The notes under the pieces were generated by a model. The model had not been told where the DNA came from, did not search any database, and saw only the letters and a list, made by a program, of their open reading frames with translations. The translations under genes were made by a program, and so were the position numbers. DNA of 64,000 bases from an uncultured Pseudohongiella sp. (lineage in GTDB: Bacteria > Pseudomonadota > Gammaproteobacteria > Pseudomonadales > Pseudohongiellaceae). The stretch lies in contig OX638323.1 in assembly GCA_951812715.1 (NCBI GenBank), forward strand, positions 3,142,577 through 3,206,576, written 5' to 3'. Positions 36,526 through 44,971 of the stretch are shown piece after piece (the stretch's first letter is position 1; each line of letters starts with the position of its first letter).

Positions 36526-36674
36526 GAAGGAAGTTCTGATTCATCCGAGCTTCCGCGCGGCGCATGGATGTGTCGCCGAATTCAGTGGCGCAAGCCATTG
36601 AATTCGTAAGCAAAACAAAACCACGCGCTGGTTTTGCGGTAGTGAACAATTCCATGGAAGGAATGGTTCAGATA
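36526..36674 (+). repeat. Multi-hairpin repeat, copy 4
   Basis: Five stems on the plus strand: AGGAAGTTCTG/CGAGCTTCC, CGGCGCAT/TGTCGCCG, GAATTCAGTGGC-GCAA-GCCATTGAATTC, GCAAAAC/GGTTTTGC and CAATTCCA/GGAATGG. It is antisense to the minus-strand genes on both sides. The rest of the 36477-36805 spacer shows nothing recognisable. Confidence 0.88.
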
Positions 36675-36805
36675 AACCCGGAGTATAAACGCATACCAGC
36701 TAGCAAGCCACGAAAGCCCTGTCTTGAAGCCGCTAACAGCCCGTGGGCAATGTTATTTTTTGTTACGCCCCAGAGACGGCTCCCGCCGTCTGAACCCGGC
36801 CACGC

Positions 36806-39085
36806 TCAACGCTGGAACAGGTAGGAGAACTTGACGAAGAACTGGTCGCCGTCGCGGCGCAGATCGGTAGTGCTGACCAGTTCCCGCTCGCCTTCGAATT
36901 CGATGATTTCGAAATTGCTGCTGTTGGAGTTGTAGCCGGCGTAAAAAGCCGACCAGGGATTGATCACGTAACGCAATAGCACGTCGAAATTCAGATTGCG
37001 ATCGTCTTCCAGCCGCGTCAACGGACCGCCTTCGGTCTCCTCGTATTGGGTAATGAAGCGCAGCGACCACTCCCGCGTGAACTGGTAGTTCCAGTTGCTG
37101 CGGACGATTTCATTGCTGAAGATGTGGGCGCCCGCGGCATTCCGCACTTCGGTGTAGAGATAGGTGTTGTTGACCCGCAGCCGGTCCGTGGGGCGCCAGA
37201 GCGCTTCGGCCGTGACGCGACTGTGATCGGCCACGTAGGGCAATGTGCTTGCATTCGGCACCAGGTTCAGCGTCGTGCCCCAACGATAGCTCCCGCCAAA
37301 TGAGAGGGTATTGAGTGAATTGTTCTCGAACTGCAGCTGCCAGTCGTCGTAGTCGTGGTTCTGCGTGACCATGACGCCTGGATAATCGCCCGGCTGCAAT
37401 ATTTCGTTGTAGTCGGTCCAGCCCGCGCTCGCCGACGTGGTATCGGAGGCGAAGTCGAGGGTGAGTCCGTTCTGATGGAATATCTTGGCGCCTTTCCAGT
37501 CTTCGAGGTAAACGCCGAACCAGGCGGTGCCGACGCGGTTGAGCGGGATGTTTTCCGGAAAGTAGCTATAGGCGATGCGCTGGTGCATGCCGGACGTATT
37601 GGGCCGGAAAAAACGGAACATGAAGCCGAGGTCGGCGCGAAAGCCGGGGCTGGCTTCGATGAAATGCGTATGGGTGTTCCAGTTGCGGCCGACGTGATTG
37701 AGCTGGATATTGCGCTGTACCCCGGTATAGCTTTCGCCGCCGCCGGCATAGGGCTCGGTTTCGCTTCCGATCAATTGAATCTGGGTGATCCAGTTCTCGG
37801 TCAACTTGATGCGGCTGTCGAGGCTGGCGACGCGATTGTAGCCATCGCCGAGTTCGCGGTCGCTGAGCAGGAATCCATAGCGATCCTGTTCGCCAAAGTC
37901 CCGGAAACCGCGCAGGATGGCGATGTTCGCTTTTTCGCCGTTGAGCGGATCGGAGGCGCCGCGATTCTGGCCCGGCGCCGCGTCATTGATCAGAATGCCG
38001 CCGAAACCGTAATCGCCCGTGCGGCCGGTAAAGCGCAGACCGCCTTCTGGATCGACAATGCGGCGGGTGAAGATCAGGGTGGAGTCGGTGGCGAAGAAAT
38101 CGGCGTTTTCCACGAAGAACGGCCGCCGCTCGGGAAATTGCACTTCGAAACGCTCGTTTACGGTGACTTGGGGCTCATCGGACTCGACCTGGCTGAAGTC
38201 GGGATTCAAGGTCAGGTCGAGCACCATGCTGTCGTTGAACACGAACTTGGCGTCAACGCCGAGATCCTGTTCGCTGCTGGAGTTGAAGCCAGGGCCGCCC
38301 GCCAAGCGCGGACTGAGGGCGTCGACCTCACGCGCGAACAGGAAGGGAATGATCTGGTAGTTGTTGCCCGGCGAAACATCGCGAATGCCGCTGAGCAGGG
38401 CGGTCTGATTCAGCCGGCCTTCGATATCGATCGTATACGGAGGCCAGAAAGATTGTTCGCCGAGACGCGGAATGATGCGCGCGAACTGTACCCGCCAGGT
38501 TTGTTCGGCGGAATCAGGAAAGCGCAAGCTGCGCAAGGGGATGGCCATCTTGACCATGTAGCCTTGGTCGGTGAGCCGGCCTTCGCTGTCCCAGACGGCT
38601 TCCAGGGTTATATCGAAGCCGCCCCGGCGCGAGGAACCTTCGGTCCAGCGGGCGTCCCACTGAATGCCGAGCGGGGTCGAGCGGAAAGTGAAAGCCGCGC
38701 GTTGATCGTTGAAGGTGTCGACCGTGATTTCCACCGAGTCGTCGCCATCGATGTTCTCCCGCGAAGACATGTTCGCCCGAATGCCTTCCGGTTCGCTGTC
38801 GAAGGCGAGGAAGATCACGTGCAACTCGGTGCGGTCATAGCCGACAAATGCTTCGGTGCGCTGGCTGGCCGGTTCGCCGTCATCGGGCTCGCGCTGGACG
38901 AAGTTCTCGATCTTGGCCATGGATCGGGCCAGCGCCGTGACGGGTTCCATGCCGCTAAAATCGTTCAGGCTTGGGACGCCGCTGATTTCGGGAATTATGA
39001 GGCTTTCCTGGGCGAATGCGGCTGAAGCGAAAAATGTGAGTAAAGCGGCGCCGGCTAAGCGCAACCGGCAAAAGTAATCCTTCAT
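36806..39085 (-). CDS. DUF5916-type outer-membrane protein (CBM9-like domain plus beta-barrel)
   Basis: 759 residues from ATG 39085 (signal peptide LAGAALLTFFASAAFAQE); an ATG nine bases upstream is an alternative but sits too close to the GAGG site. Residues ~60-230 resemble a family 9 carbohydrate-binding-like domain (RTEAFVGYDRTELHVIFLAFD, DSVEITVDTFND). The remainder has the DUF5916 hallmark DFSQVESDEPQVTVNERFEV followed by FPERRPFFVEN, and alternating strands ending in aromatic-type KFSYLFQR. It is likely an outer-membrane barrel; substrate and role are unknown. Confidence 0.85.
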   Translation of the reverse strand: MKDYFCRLRLAGAALLTFFASAAFAQESLIIPEISGVPSLNDFSGMEPVTALARSMAKIENFVQREPDDGEPASQRTEAFVGYDRTELHVIFLAFDSEPEGIRANMSSRENIDGDDSVEITVDTFNDQRAAFTFRSTPLGIQWDARWTEGSSRRGGFDITLEAVWDSEGRLTDQGYMVKMAIPLRSLRFPDSAEQTWRVQFARIIPRLGEQSFWPPYTIDIEGRLNQTALLSGIRDVSPGNNYQIIPFLFAREVDALSPRLAGGPGFNSSSEQDLGVDAKFVFNDSMVLDLTLNPDFSQVESDEPQVTVNERFEVQFPERRPFFVENADFFATDSTLIFTRRIVDPEGGLRFTGRTGDYGFGGILINDAAPGQNRGASDPLNGEKANIAILRGFRDFGEQDRYGFLLSDRELGDGYNRVASLDSRIKLTENWITQIQLIGSETEPYAGGGESYTGVQRNIQLNHVGRNWNTHTHFIEASPGFRADLGFMFRFFRPNTSGMHQRIAYSYFPENIPLNRVGTAWFGVYLEDWKGAKIFHQNGLTLDFASDTTSASAGWTDYNEILQPGDYPGVMVTQNHDYDDWQLQFENNSLNTLSFGGSYRWGTTLNLVPNASTLPYVADHSRVTAEALWRPTDRLRVNNTYLYTEVRNAAGAHIFSNEIVRSNWNYQFTREWSLRFITQYEETEGGPLTRLEDDRNLNFDVLLRYVINPWSAFYAGYNSNSSNFEIIEFEGERELVSTTDLRRDGDQFFVKFSYLFQR

Positions 39086-39121
39086 CAAAATCATGTCCTC
39101 GAAATTCGATTCCGTTGTTAA

Positions 39122-39268
39122 TTCGCTGAATAATTCCATCCTTGGAATTATTCATTGCCGCAAAACGAGCGTGGTTTTGTTTTGCTCACTGGTTCAATGA
39201 CTTGCGCCATCGAACTCGGCGGCGCTCCCGGCGCCGCGCGCAAGCTCTGAATGAATCAGAGCTTCCCT
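39122..39268 (-). repeat. Multi-hairpin repeat, copy 5 (inverted)
   Basis: On the minus strand: GGAAGCTCTGATTC/GAATCAGAGCTT-like first stem, GGCGC/GCGCC, ATGGC-GCAA-GTCAT, GCAAAAC/GTTTTGC and GAATAATTCCA/TGGAATTATTC. It begins 24 bases after the cytochrome c stop and ends 37 bases before the DUF5916 start, in the same direction as both. Confidence 0.88.
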
Positions 39269-39291
39269 GGCGACGCCCGGAGCGCCGGAGT

Positions 39292-39843
39292 CTAATGCAG
39301 GTGGCTCAGGTCGACGAAGCCATTCCCGTTTGGCATGACGATTGCCGTGAGCGTCTCGCTGTTGATGGACTGGTCTTCGCCGATGATGCCGTTCAGGAAC
39401 AGCACATAGGCGGTTACCTGGTATACCTCTTCATCGGTCAGGGACTTGGGCGCGTCCGCCGGCATCGCCCGGCGGATGAAGTCGAACAAGGTGCTGGCAT
39501 GGGGCCAGTAGCTGCCCACGGTGCGCAATGGCGATTCCTCGGACTGCATGTCGCCGCCGACGATAACGGTATTGCCGGAAACGCCCTCGCCATTGAGATT
39601 GTGACAGGCCAGACACCGCCGGTTATAGACTTCCCGGCCTTCGCGCGCGGTGCCGGCGCCGGGCGGCATGCCGCTGCCGTCGGGCGCCGCGATCAAATCG
39701 AAGCCACGCAATTGGTCTTCGGTGATGTGCGCGCCAAGCTGAATCCGCGCTTCTTGGGAGCCCGCCGGCGCCATCCACAGGGCGAGCGCCGCTAGCGCGA
39801 GGCTCTTCTTGTAAAGCCTTGCCGCGAATTTAGACATAGACAT
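39292..39843 (-). CDS. Periplasmic c-type cytochrome, partner of the SoxC-like protein
   Basis: 183 residues from ATG 39843 (ATG 39837 is an alternative two codons later). A signal peptide (LALAALALWMAPAGSQE) is followed by one haem motif CLACH at residues 77-81 and a plausible axial Met in RRAMPADAPKSLTDEEVYQ. It overlaps the molybdoprotein gene by 14 bases. SoxD and SorB are the known cytochrome subunits of sulfite or sulfane dehydrogenases; this single-haem protein fits either role. Confidence 0.87.
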   Translation of the reverse strand: MSMSKFAARLYKKSLALAALALWMAPAGSQEARIQLGAHITEDQLRGFDLIAAPDGSGMPPGAGTAREGREVYNRRCLACHNLNGEGVSGNTVIVGGDMQSEESPLRTVGSYWPHASTLFDFIRRAMPADAPKSLTDEEVYQVTAYVLFLNGIIGEDQSINSETLTAIVMPNGNGFVDLSHLH

Positions 39844-41101
39844 TGCTGATCGCTCCGCCGTCGTCCACGCCCCAACTCTGGATGCAGTTGTTGTGATAAA
39901 AGCCGATGCTGCCCCGGGCCGCCAGCACTGCATCGCGGACCGGCTGCACATTGCCGGCGCTGTCGGTGGCGCGGCTTTGCAGCACCGCCGCACCGCCGGA
40001 CCACTCCCAGGGAATGGTGAAGCGGGCCAGGGCCTTGGCGGTTGGTTCGGACTGCAGCATCGCCTCCGCCCAGGTGCTGCCGCCGTCGGCGCTGACTTCG
40101 ACTCGGCGGATGGCGCCATGACCCGACCAGGCGACGCCGGTGACCTGATAGATACCGGGCTGGGGCAAGTTCATCTGGCCGGAAGGCGAGGTAATCAGCG
40201 ATTTGACGCCCATTGGAAAAGTGAATTGCAAGCTGCTGCGATCCGGCATGGTGTCGGTGTACTTGCTGGTTTCGTCCCGGAACTGCGCCGGCTCGCGCAT
40301 CAGTTTAAGTTGCGTGAGCCATTTGACGCTGATATTGCCTTCCCAGCCAGGACAGAACAGGCGCATGGGATAACCCTGTTCCGGCCGGATCGGCTCGCCG
40401 TTCTGATAGAGCGCGACAAGTACGTCGTCGAGCGCCTTTTCGATGGGAACCGAACGACCCATGCTGGCGGCGTCGGCGCCGACCGCGGCGACCCAGCGCG
40501 CTTCCGGCAGCACGCCGGCTTCATCGAGCAAGGTTGCAAGCGGGACGCCGGTCCATTCCGCGCCGGACAGCAGACCGTGCAGGCTCTGGGCGCTGCCGTC
40601 GGCGTTGCCGCCGCGCAGCAGGGCGCCGCTGTTGCCGGAGCATTCAAGGAAATAGATCCGGCTTACCATCTGGTACTTGAGCAGGTTCTCGTAGCTGAAT
40701 GCCAGCGGCTGGGAGACCAGGCCATTGATGACCAGCATATGTCCCGCCGGATCGATGGCCGGCACGCCGGCGTGATGGCGCTCGAAATGCAGCCCGTTCG
40801 GCGTGATCGTGCCTTGCAGGAATTGCAGCGGAGAGCGCGAGGCGCCGCCGCCCGGATAAATCGGGTCGGGATTGCTTGCCATGCGTTGCAAATTGCCGGC
40901 GAATGGCGATCGCTCGCCATAGGCGCTGGCGCCGGGACCCGGCATACGCGACCAGTCCGGTATCCGCAAAATCGAGCCGGCATCCTGGCCCAGGGCGGCG
41001 CTGGCGCCGGCGGCGCCCAATCCGGTCAGTCCCAATTGCAGCAAATGCCGGCGATTAAGCAAGCCATTGGCGGCGGCTTTTTCCCAGTGCAATTTCTTCA
41101 T
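39830..41101 (-). CDS. soxC: SoxC-like sulfite dehydrogenase, molybdopterin subunit
   Basis: 423 residues from ATG 41101; the frame upstream of this reads into the repeat. A twin-arginine signal (LLNRRHLLQLGLTGLGAAG) fits export of a folded Mo protein. The Mo ligand cysteine is in YFLECSGNSGALLRGG, and SLHGLLSGAEWTGVPL and RLFCPGWEGNISVKWL are typical of the sulfite oxidase superfamily; a C-terminal Mo-co dimerisation domain follows (VAWSGHGAIRRVEVSADGG). Together with the cytochrome it would oxidise sulfite or a sulfane sulfur in the periplasm. No soxXYZAB genes are seen nearby. Confidence 0.85.
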   Translation of the reverse strand: MKKLHWEKAAANGLLNRRHLLQLGLTGLGAAGASAALGQDAGSILRIPDWSRMPGPGASAYGERSPFAGNLQRMASNPDPIYPGGGASRSPLQFLQGTITPNGLHFERHHAGVPAIDPAGHMLVINGLVSQPLAFSYENLLKYQMVSRIYFLECSGNSGALLRGGNADGSAQSLHGLLSGAEWTGVPLATLLDEAGVLPEARWVAAVGADAASMGRSVPIEKALDDVLVALYQNGEPIRPEQGYPMRLFCPGWEGNISVKWLTQLKLMREPAQFRDETSKYTDTMPDRSSLQFTFPMGVKSLITSPSGQMNLPQPGIYQVTGVAWSGHGAIRRVEVSADGGSTWAEAMLQSEPTAKALARFTIPWEWSGGAAVLQSRATDSAGNVQPVRDAVLAARGSIGFYHNNCIQSWGVDDGGAISNVYV

Positions 41102-41132
41102 GGCTCGCGCCCCGTTCAATAGTTCACATTTT

Positions 41133-41278
41133 TCTCGGTACAATTCCATCCTTGCAATTGTTTATAAACGCAAAACGAGCGTGGTTTTGTATTGCTCCCG
41201 GATACGATGCCTTGCGCCATCGCATCCGGCGTCACATTCATGCGCCGCGGGCAAGCTCCGATTAATCAGAGCTTCCCC
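41133..41278 (-). repeat. Multi-hairpin repeat, copy 6 (inverted), carries a stop codon
   Basis: On the minus strand: GGAAGCTCTGATT/AATCGGAGCTTG stem, GGCGCAT/GTGACGCC, GGATGCGATGGC-GCAA-GGCATCGTATCC, GCAATAC..GTTTTGC and CAATTGC..GGAATTG. The tetraloop stem has several paired changes relative to other copies. The TGA that ends the TPR gene lies inside the first stem; the copy ends 32 bases before the SoxC-like gene. Confidence 0.88.
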
Positions 41279-42858
41279 AGATACTGCCTGGCTTCTTTCA
41301 CCGCGGGATGCGAGTCGTCGGCGCGCACCGCCAGATAGGCCTGATATTTCTCGCTCGCCATATCCTTTTGATTCGAAGCGGCGTAAGCGCGGGCGGCGCC
41401 GATCAGCGACAGCGGCCGGTTCGGCATGCGCAGCAGGGACTGTTCGAAGCGCTCGGCCGCGTCCAGGGGTTGGCCGAAAGCCAGCAATACTTCTCCGGCA
41501 AGTTCGTGAATCGGTTTCAGCGGATTCGCGGCGCCATTGGGCGGACGTTGACCTTCTTTCAAGGTAATGGCGTGGTTGAGCAACTCGACCGCTTTTTCCC
41601 GCTGCGGCAGGCCGTCGGTGGTGAGTCCTTCGTTGAGTTGCCGCTGGGCCTGTTGCGCCAGGGCCAAGGCGGCGATTTCAGCATGCATGACCTGCAAGTT
41701 GACATTGTTGGGCTGATCCGAGGCTCGCTGTCCCAGCCGTTCGGCCACCTGTTCCGCCACGGCAAGTTCGCCCATATGAGCGGCGCTCAGGCCGAGCGCC
41801 AACAATTCCGAATCCGCCAATTCATCTGTCAGATCGCGGAGTTCCCAGAGTTCGGATTCGATGATGTGGCGCGCCTGCATGGTTTTCAGGGTATTGATCG
41901 AGCGCGGATCGTCGGGATTTTCCTCGAGGGTTTTCGCGGCGCGCCCGATCCACAGCTTCGAGCGCTCCAGATCGCCGCGTTGCAAGTCGCCGTATTGACC
42001 CCAGTCGGAAGAATGGTTCTGGTCGCTGACGGTATCGCCCGGCTTCCACAAATCCCTGGCCGCCTGAAAGGCTGAATCGTTCCATCGCGCAACATGGTTC
42101 CACATGCCATGCTGGATGAAAATATGCGTCGGCATGTGGCGGGCGTGGGAAACCGCGGGCGCGATGTTGGCGTACTTGAGGGCCGCTTCCAATGCGATCG
42201 GCGCATGAATGGGATCGTCAAAGGAGTGAATCACGTAATGCGCGGCGCCGGGATGGTTGTCGTTGTTCTTGAACAACTCCAGCGCAAGAGAACCGGCGCG
42301 CATGTTGATGCGCTCGCGCATGGAGCCGGAAGCGGTCGCGGCGGACAGCATTGAAACGGTGTAGAAGGCCTTTACTTCTTCGTCATCGGGATATTTTTCG
42401 TACAACTCGGCCATGGCTTCCATCCAGGCGCGGCGGCGTTCCGGCATGCCGCCGGGAGTCAGCGCGTAGGCTTCCGCCGCACGCACGAATCCCTTTTCGC
42501 GTTCGGTCGGCGCCTTGGCCAGCCGTTGTTCGCTGGTGGCGCCGAGCTTCATCAGCGCCTTACCTGGACGTTCGTCGAGCGGGCCGAAGAACGGATGTTG
42601 GTAAGTGAAAGTTTCGCCCCAGTAAGCCAGCGCGAAATCCGGATCGAGTTCCTGCGCCTTGAGAAACTCCTCGCGCGCCTGGGTCATGCCGAAGCTATGC
42701 AGGAATCCCACTCCCCGGGTGAAATGCTGCTGGGCTTCCGGCGACGCGGAACTGGGGAAATCGAACGTGCCGATGGCTTCGGTATCGGCTGCCTGGGCGG
42801 CCGGGAACGCGAACGCGGCGGCCAGCAATATCATGTGCGGTAGCTTTGGTCTGAACAT
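41266..42858 (-). CDS. Secreted TPR-repeat protein with conserved His motifs
   Basis: 530 residues from ATG 42858 (GAGGG nine bases upstream; a TTG 15 bases earlier is less likely). Signal peptide MILLAAAFAFPAAQAAD. TPR-like repeats include HSFGMTQAREEFLKAQELDPDFALAYWGETF and a C-terminal set (FEQSLLRMPNRPLSLIGAARAYA). The centre has HPGAAHYVIHSFDDPIHA and SHARHMPTHIFIQHGMW, a histidine-rich block suggesting metal or ligand binding. The stop codon is supplied by the adjoining repeat (GGGAAGCTCTGA), so the last residues GKL* derive from it. Confidence 0.82.
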   Translation of the reverse strand: MFRPKLPHMILLAAAFAFPAAQAADTEAIGTFDFPSSASPEAQQHFTRGVGFLHSFGMTQAREEFLKAQELDPDFALAYWGETFTYQHPFFGPLDERPGKALMKLGATSEQRLAKAPTEREKGFVRAAEAYALTPGGMPERRRAWMEAMAELYEKYPDDEEVKAFYTVSMLSAATASGSMRERINMRAGSLALELFKNNDNHPGAAHYVIHSFDDPIHAPIALEAALKYANIAPAVSHARHMPTHIFIQHGMWNHVARWNDSAFQAARDLWKPGDTVSDQNHSSDWGQYGDLQRGDLERSKLWIGRAAKTLEENPDDPRSINTLKTMQARHIIESELWELRDLTDELADSELLALGLSAAHMGELAVAEQVAERLGQRASDQPNNVNLQVMHAEIAALALAQQAQRQLNEGLTTDGLPQREKAVELLNHAITLKEGQRPPNGAANPLKPIHELAGEVLLAFGQPLDAAERFEQSLLRMPNRPLSLIGAARAYAASNQKDMASEKYQAYLAVRADDSHPAVKEARQYLGKL

Positions 42859-42985
42859 GAGCGGGTCCCTCAAGAAGTTTTGGCTACATTAACCGGATAG
42901 ATTGCCAATTCATCAGGGCTAATGCAATCCGGAAAATGCGACTTAATGTCACACGCGATCCGCTGGTTCTCTTGCCGGACCGCTG

Positions 42986-43465
42986 TCAGGACTTCCGGCG
43001 CAGCCTTGCGTAAGCAATGGAATTGAGTTCGCCGGCGCGTCTCTCGAACACGATGCGACAGAGCAGTTCCACCAGTGAATTTTCGAAATCGTCGGCGTCG
43101 AGATAAGCGGCCGCGCGGCCGCGTTCCGGGTCGAGCGCCTGAGATTTCAGATCGCCGCGATGATCTTCGGTGATAACGATTACCGGCATCGGCCGGCGCA
43201 GGGGACTGCGGCGTTCTTCCTTGCGCAGATGGAACAGCAATTGATCCGCCGGCCGGCGGTGGCTGTTCCAGCCGGTGATCAGGCAGGCGAGGCGGTTGTT
43301 GAGCATACCGAAACCGCGGTCGTATTGGCGGATAACCTTGCGTGCGTGGAATTCGTTAAAAGTGTTAATGGTGGCATATCGGCCGGTTTCGCCGATCAGG
43401 CGCGCCCAGCGATCAACCATCCGGTTGTCCAGATCGTGCAGCAGGATGATGGGTTTACGAGCCAA
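42986..43465 (-). CDS. Possible CheY-like (receiver-fold) protein, unusual start
   Basis: 159 residues if it starts at TTG 43465, 19 bases after the nitroreductase; no ATG exists at the right place. Alternating strands and helices resemble a receiver domain: KPIILLHDLDNRMVDRWARL, YATINTF, RLACLITGW, PMPVIVITED, and AAYLDADDFENSLVELLCRIV. The sequence is basic at the C-terminus. No family is recognised and the role is unknown; it may belong to the upstream operon. Confidence 0.55.
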   Translation of the reverse strand: MARKPIILLHDLDNRMVDRWARLIGETGRYATINTFNEFHARKVIRQYDRGFGMLNNRLACLITGWNSHRRPADQLLFHLRKEERRSPLRRPMPVIVITEDHRGDLKSQALDPERGRAAAYLDADDFENSLVELLCRIVFERRAGELNSIAYARLRRKS

Positions 43466-43484
43466 GTTGCCGATCCGGTCGCGC

Positions 43485-44201
43485 TTATTCCGAGCGGAAT
43501 ACTGTGTTTTCGGATATGGGCGCGCGCGTGGTGCGGGTGGCGTTGGCGGGCACCGCGCTGTCCTCGTAGCCGAAACTGATGCCGAACAGGATTTTCGAGC
43601 CATCCTCGACGTCAAAGGCTTCGCGCACCAGATCCGGATAATTGCGCATGGTTCCCATGGGGCAACTATGCACGCCGAACGCCACCATCGTTAGCATCAG
43701 CGTCTGAGCGAACATGCCGACATCGACGGCGACGGTGGCGCCGAATTCGGGATTCATGCCGATGAAGGCGATGTGGGGCGCATCGAAAAACTCAAAGTTG
43801 CGCAATACCGCGCGCATGCGGCCTTCGCGGTCGTGCCGGCCGATGCCCATGCGCGAATACAGCGCCACCGCGCATTCCACCTGACGCGCGCGATATTCAT
43901 CGCGGAAATCACCGCGATACTCATAGTCCGGATTCGGCGCAACGCCGCTGGCGGTATTGTCGTACATCCGCTGCCGCAGCCGTTCTTTCAAGGCGCCGGA
44001 AGCGACATACGCCTTCCACGGCTGTACATTGCAATTGGACGGCGCCTGCTGGGCGATCTCGAAGATGCGCTGCATGATTTCCGGCGGCACTTCCCGGTCG
44101 AGAAAACCGCGCACCGAGCGGCGCGCGGCAATGGCCTCGAGCAGGCTCATTTCCGGATCCCGCGTCGCGGCGGCGGTCAGTTCCTTGATCATCTTGTTCA
44201 T
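43485..44201 (-). CDS. Nitroreductase-family flavoprotein
   Basis: 238 residues. The FMN-binding start AIAARRSVRGFLDREVPPEIM, QQAPSNCNVQPWKAYVASG and the later GMFAQTLMLTMVAFGVHSCPMG with ILFGISFGYED match the nitroreductase (NfsB/BluB-like) family. It uses NAD(P)H to reduce nitro, quinone or other electrophiles; the natural substrate cannot be told. Third gene of the FAD oxidase - SDR - nitroreductase unit. Confidence 0.9.
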   Translation of the reverse strand: MNKMIKELTAAATRDPEMSLLEAIAARRSVRGFLDREVPPEIMQRIFEIAQQAPSNCNVQPWKAYVASGALKERLRQRMYDNTASGVAPNPDYEYRGDFRDEYRARQVECAVALYSRMGIGRHDREGRMRAVLRNFEFFDAPHIAFIGMNPEFGATVAVDVGMFAQTLMLTMVAFGVHSCPMGTMRNYPDLVREAFDVEDGSKILFGISFGYEDSAVPANATRTTRAPISENTVFRSE

Positions 44202-44231
44202 AAGTTCGATTACTATCGGCTCGTTGGCGTT

Positions 44232-44951
44232 TTAACTGAGAATTCGGCCGCCGTCCACATCGACGGTGGTACCGGTGACGAAGCGATTTTTCATGACGAA
44301 GAGAATGCCTTCGGCCACTTCCTCCGGCGTCCCCGCGCGCTTGATCAGATGGCCGGCGGTCATGGCGTTCAAGCGGTCGTTTCGGTCATCGCCCAGCCAG
44401 TCGAACATGGCGGTATCGATGGTGCCGGGAGAGACTATATTGACCCGGACCGGCGCCATTTCAACCGCCAGACAGCGTACAAGGTTCTCAACCGAACCAC
44501 CGACGCAGCTTAGCGCCGACTGTCCCGGTTTGATCTTGCGCGCGGGCGAACCGCTGACCAGGGTGATAGAGCCGTCGTCCGCCAGAAAAGGCGCGCTGAC
44601 TCGTACCGCCTTGGCGTAGCCCCAGAGTTTGCCGTAGGCGGCCTGGAACTGTTGTTCGGTCTGTTGCAGAAACGGCTTGAGAGTGCGCTCGCCGCCGATG
44701 GCGCAAGACACCAGATGATCGATGCCGCCGGCTTCGCGGTACAGCGCCGCGAGCGCTTCCGCGTCGTGAGTGTCCGCTTCGCGTACTTCGAACGCGCCTT
44801 GGGCCGCGGCGATCGCCTTGTCGCGATGCGCTTCGCTGCGCCCGGCGGCCCAGACTCGAGCCCCCGCCGCGGCCGCGGCTTTGGCCGTGGCAAGACCGAT
44901 GCCGGCGGTGCCGCCGACGATGACCACGGTCTTTCCGTTCAAATCAGACAT
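44232..44951 (-). CDS. SDR-family protein with atypical active site
   Basis: 239 residues. VVIVGGTAGIGLATAKAAAAAG is a full Rossmann motif, VSGSPARK holds the catalytic-serine position, and FVTGTTVDVDGGRIL is the usual end. At the YxxxK position the protein reads SALSCVGGSVENLVRC, so tyrosine and lysine are missing. It could be a family with altered chemistry. The gene is 20 bases downstream of the FAD oxidase, so the two probably act on the same compound. Confidence 0.82.
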   Translation of the reverse strand: MSDLNGKTVVIVGGTAGIGLATAKAAAAAGARVWAAGRSEAHRDKAIAAAQGAFEVREADTHDAEALAALYREAGGIDHLVSCAIGGERTLKPFLQQTEQQFQAAYGKLWGYAKAVRVSAPFLADDGSITLVSGSPARKIKPGQSALSCVGGSVENLVRCLAVEMAPVRVNIVSPGTIDTAMFDWLGDDRNDRLNAMTAGHLIKRAGTPEEVAEGILFVMKNRFVTGTTVDVDGGRILS

Positions 44952-44971
44952 TGCGTTTTAAATCCTTGTCT

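Noticed and set aside
39142..39795. Plus-strand frame starting MELFIAAKRAWFCF
   Set aside because: It starts in repeat copy 5 and runs antisense to the cytochrome c gene; similar MEL-type starts appear at other copies and come from the repeat itself.
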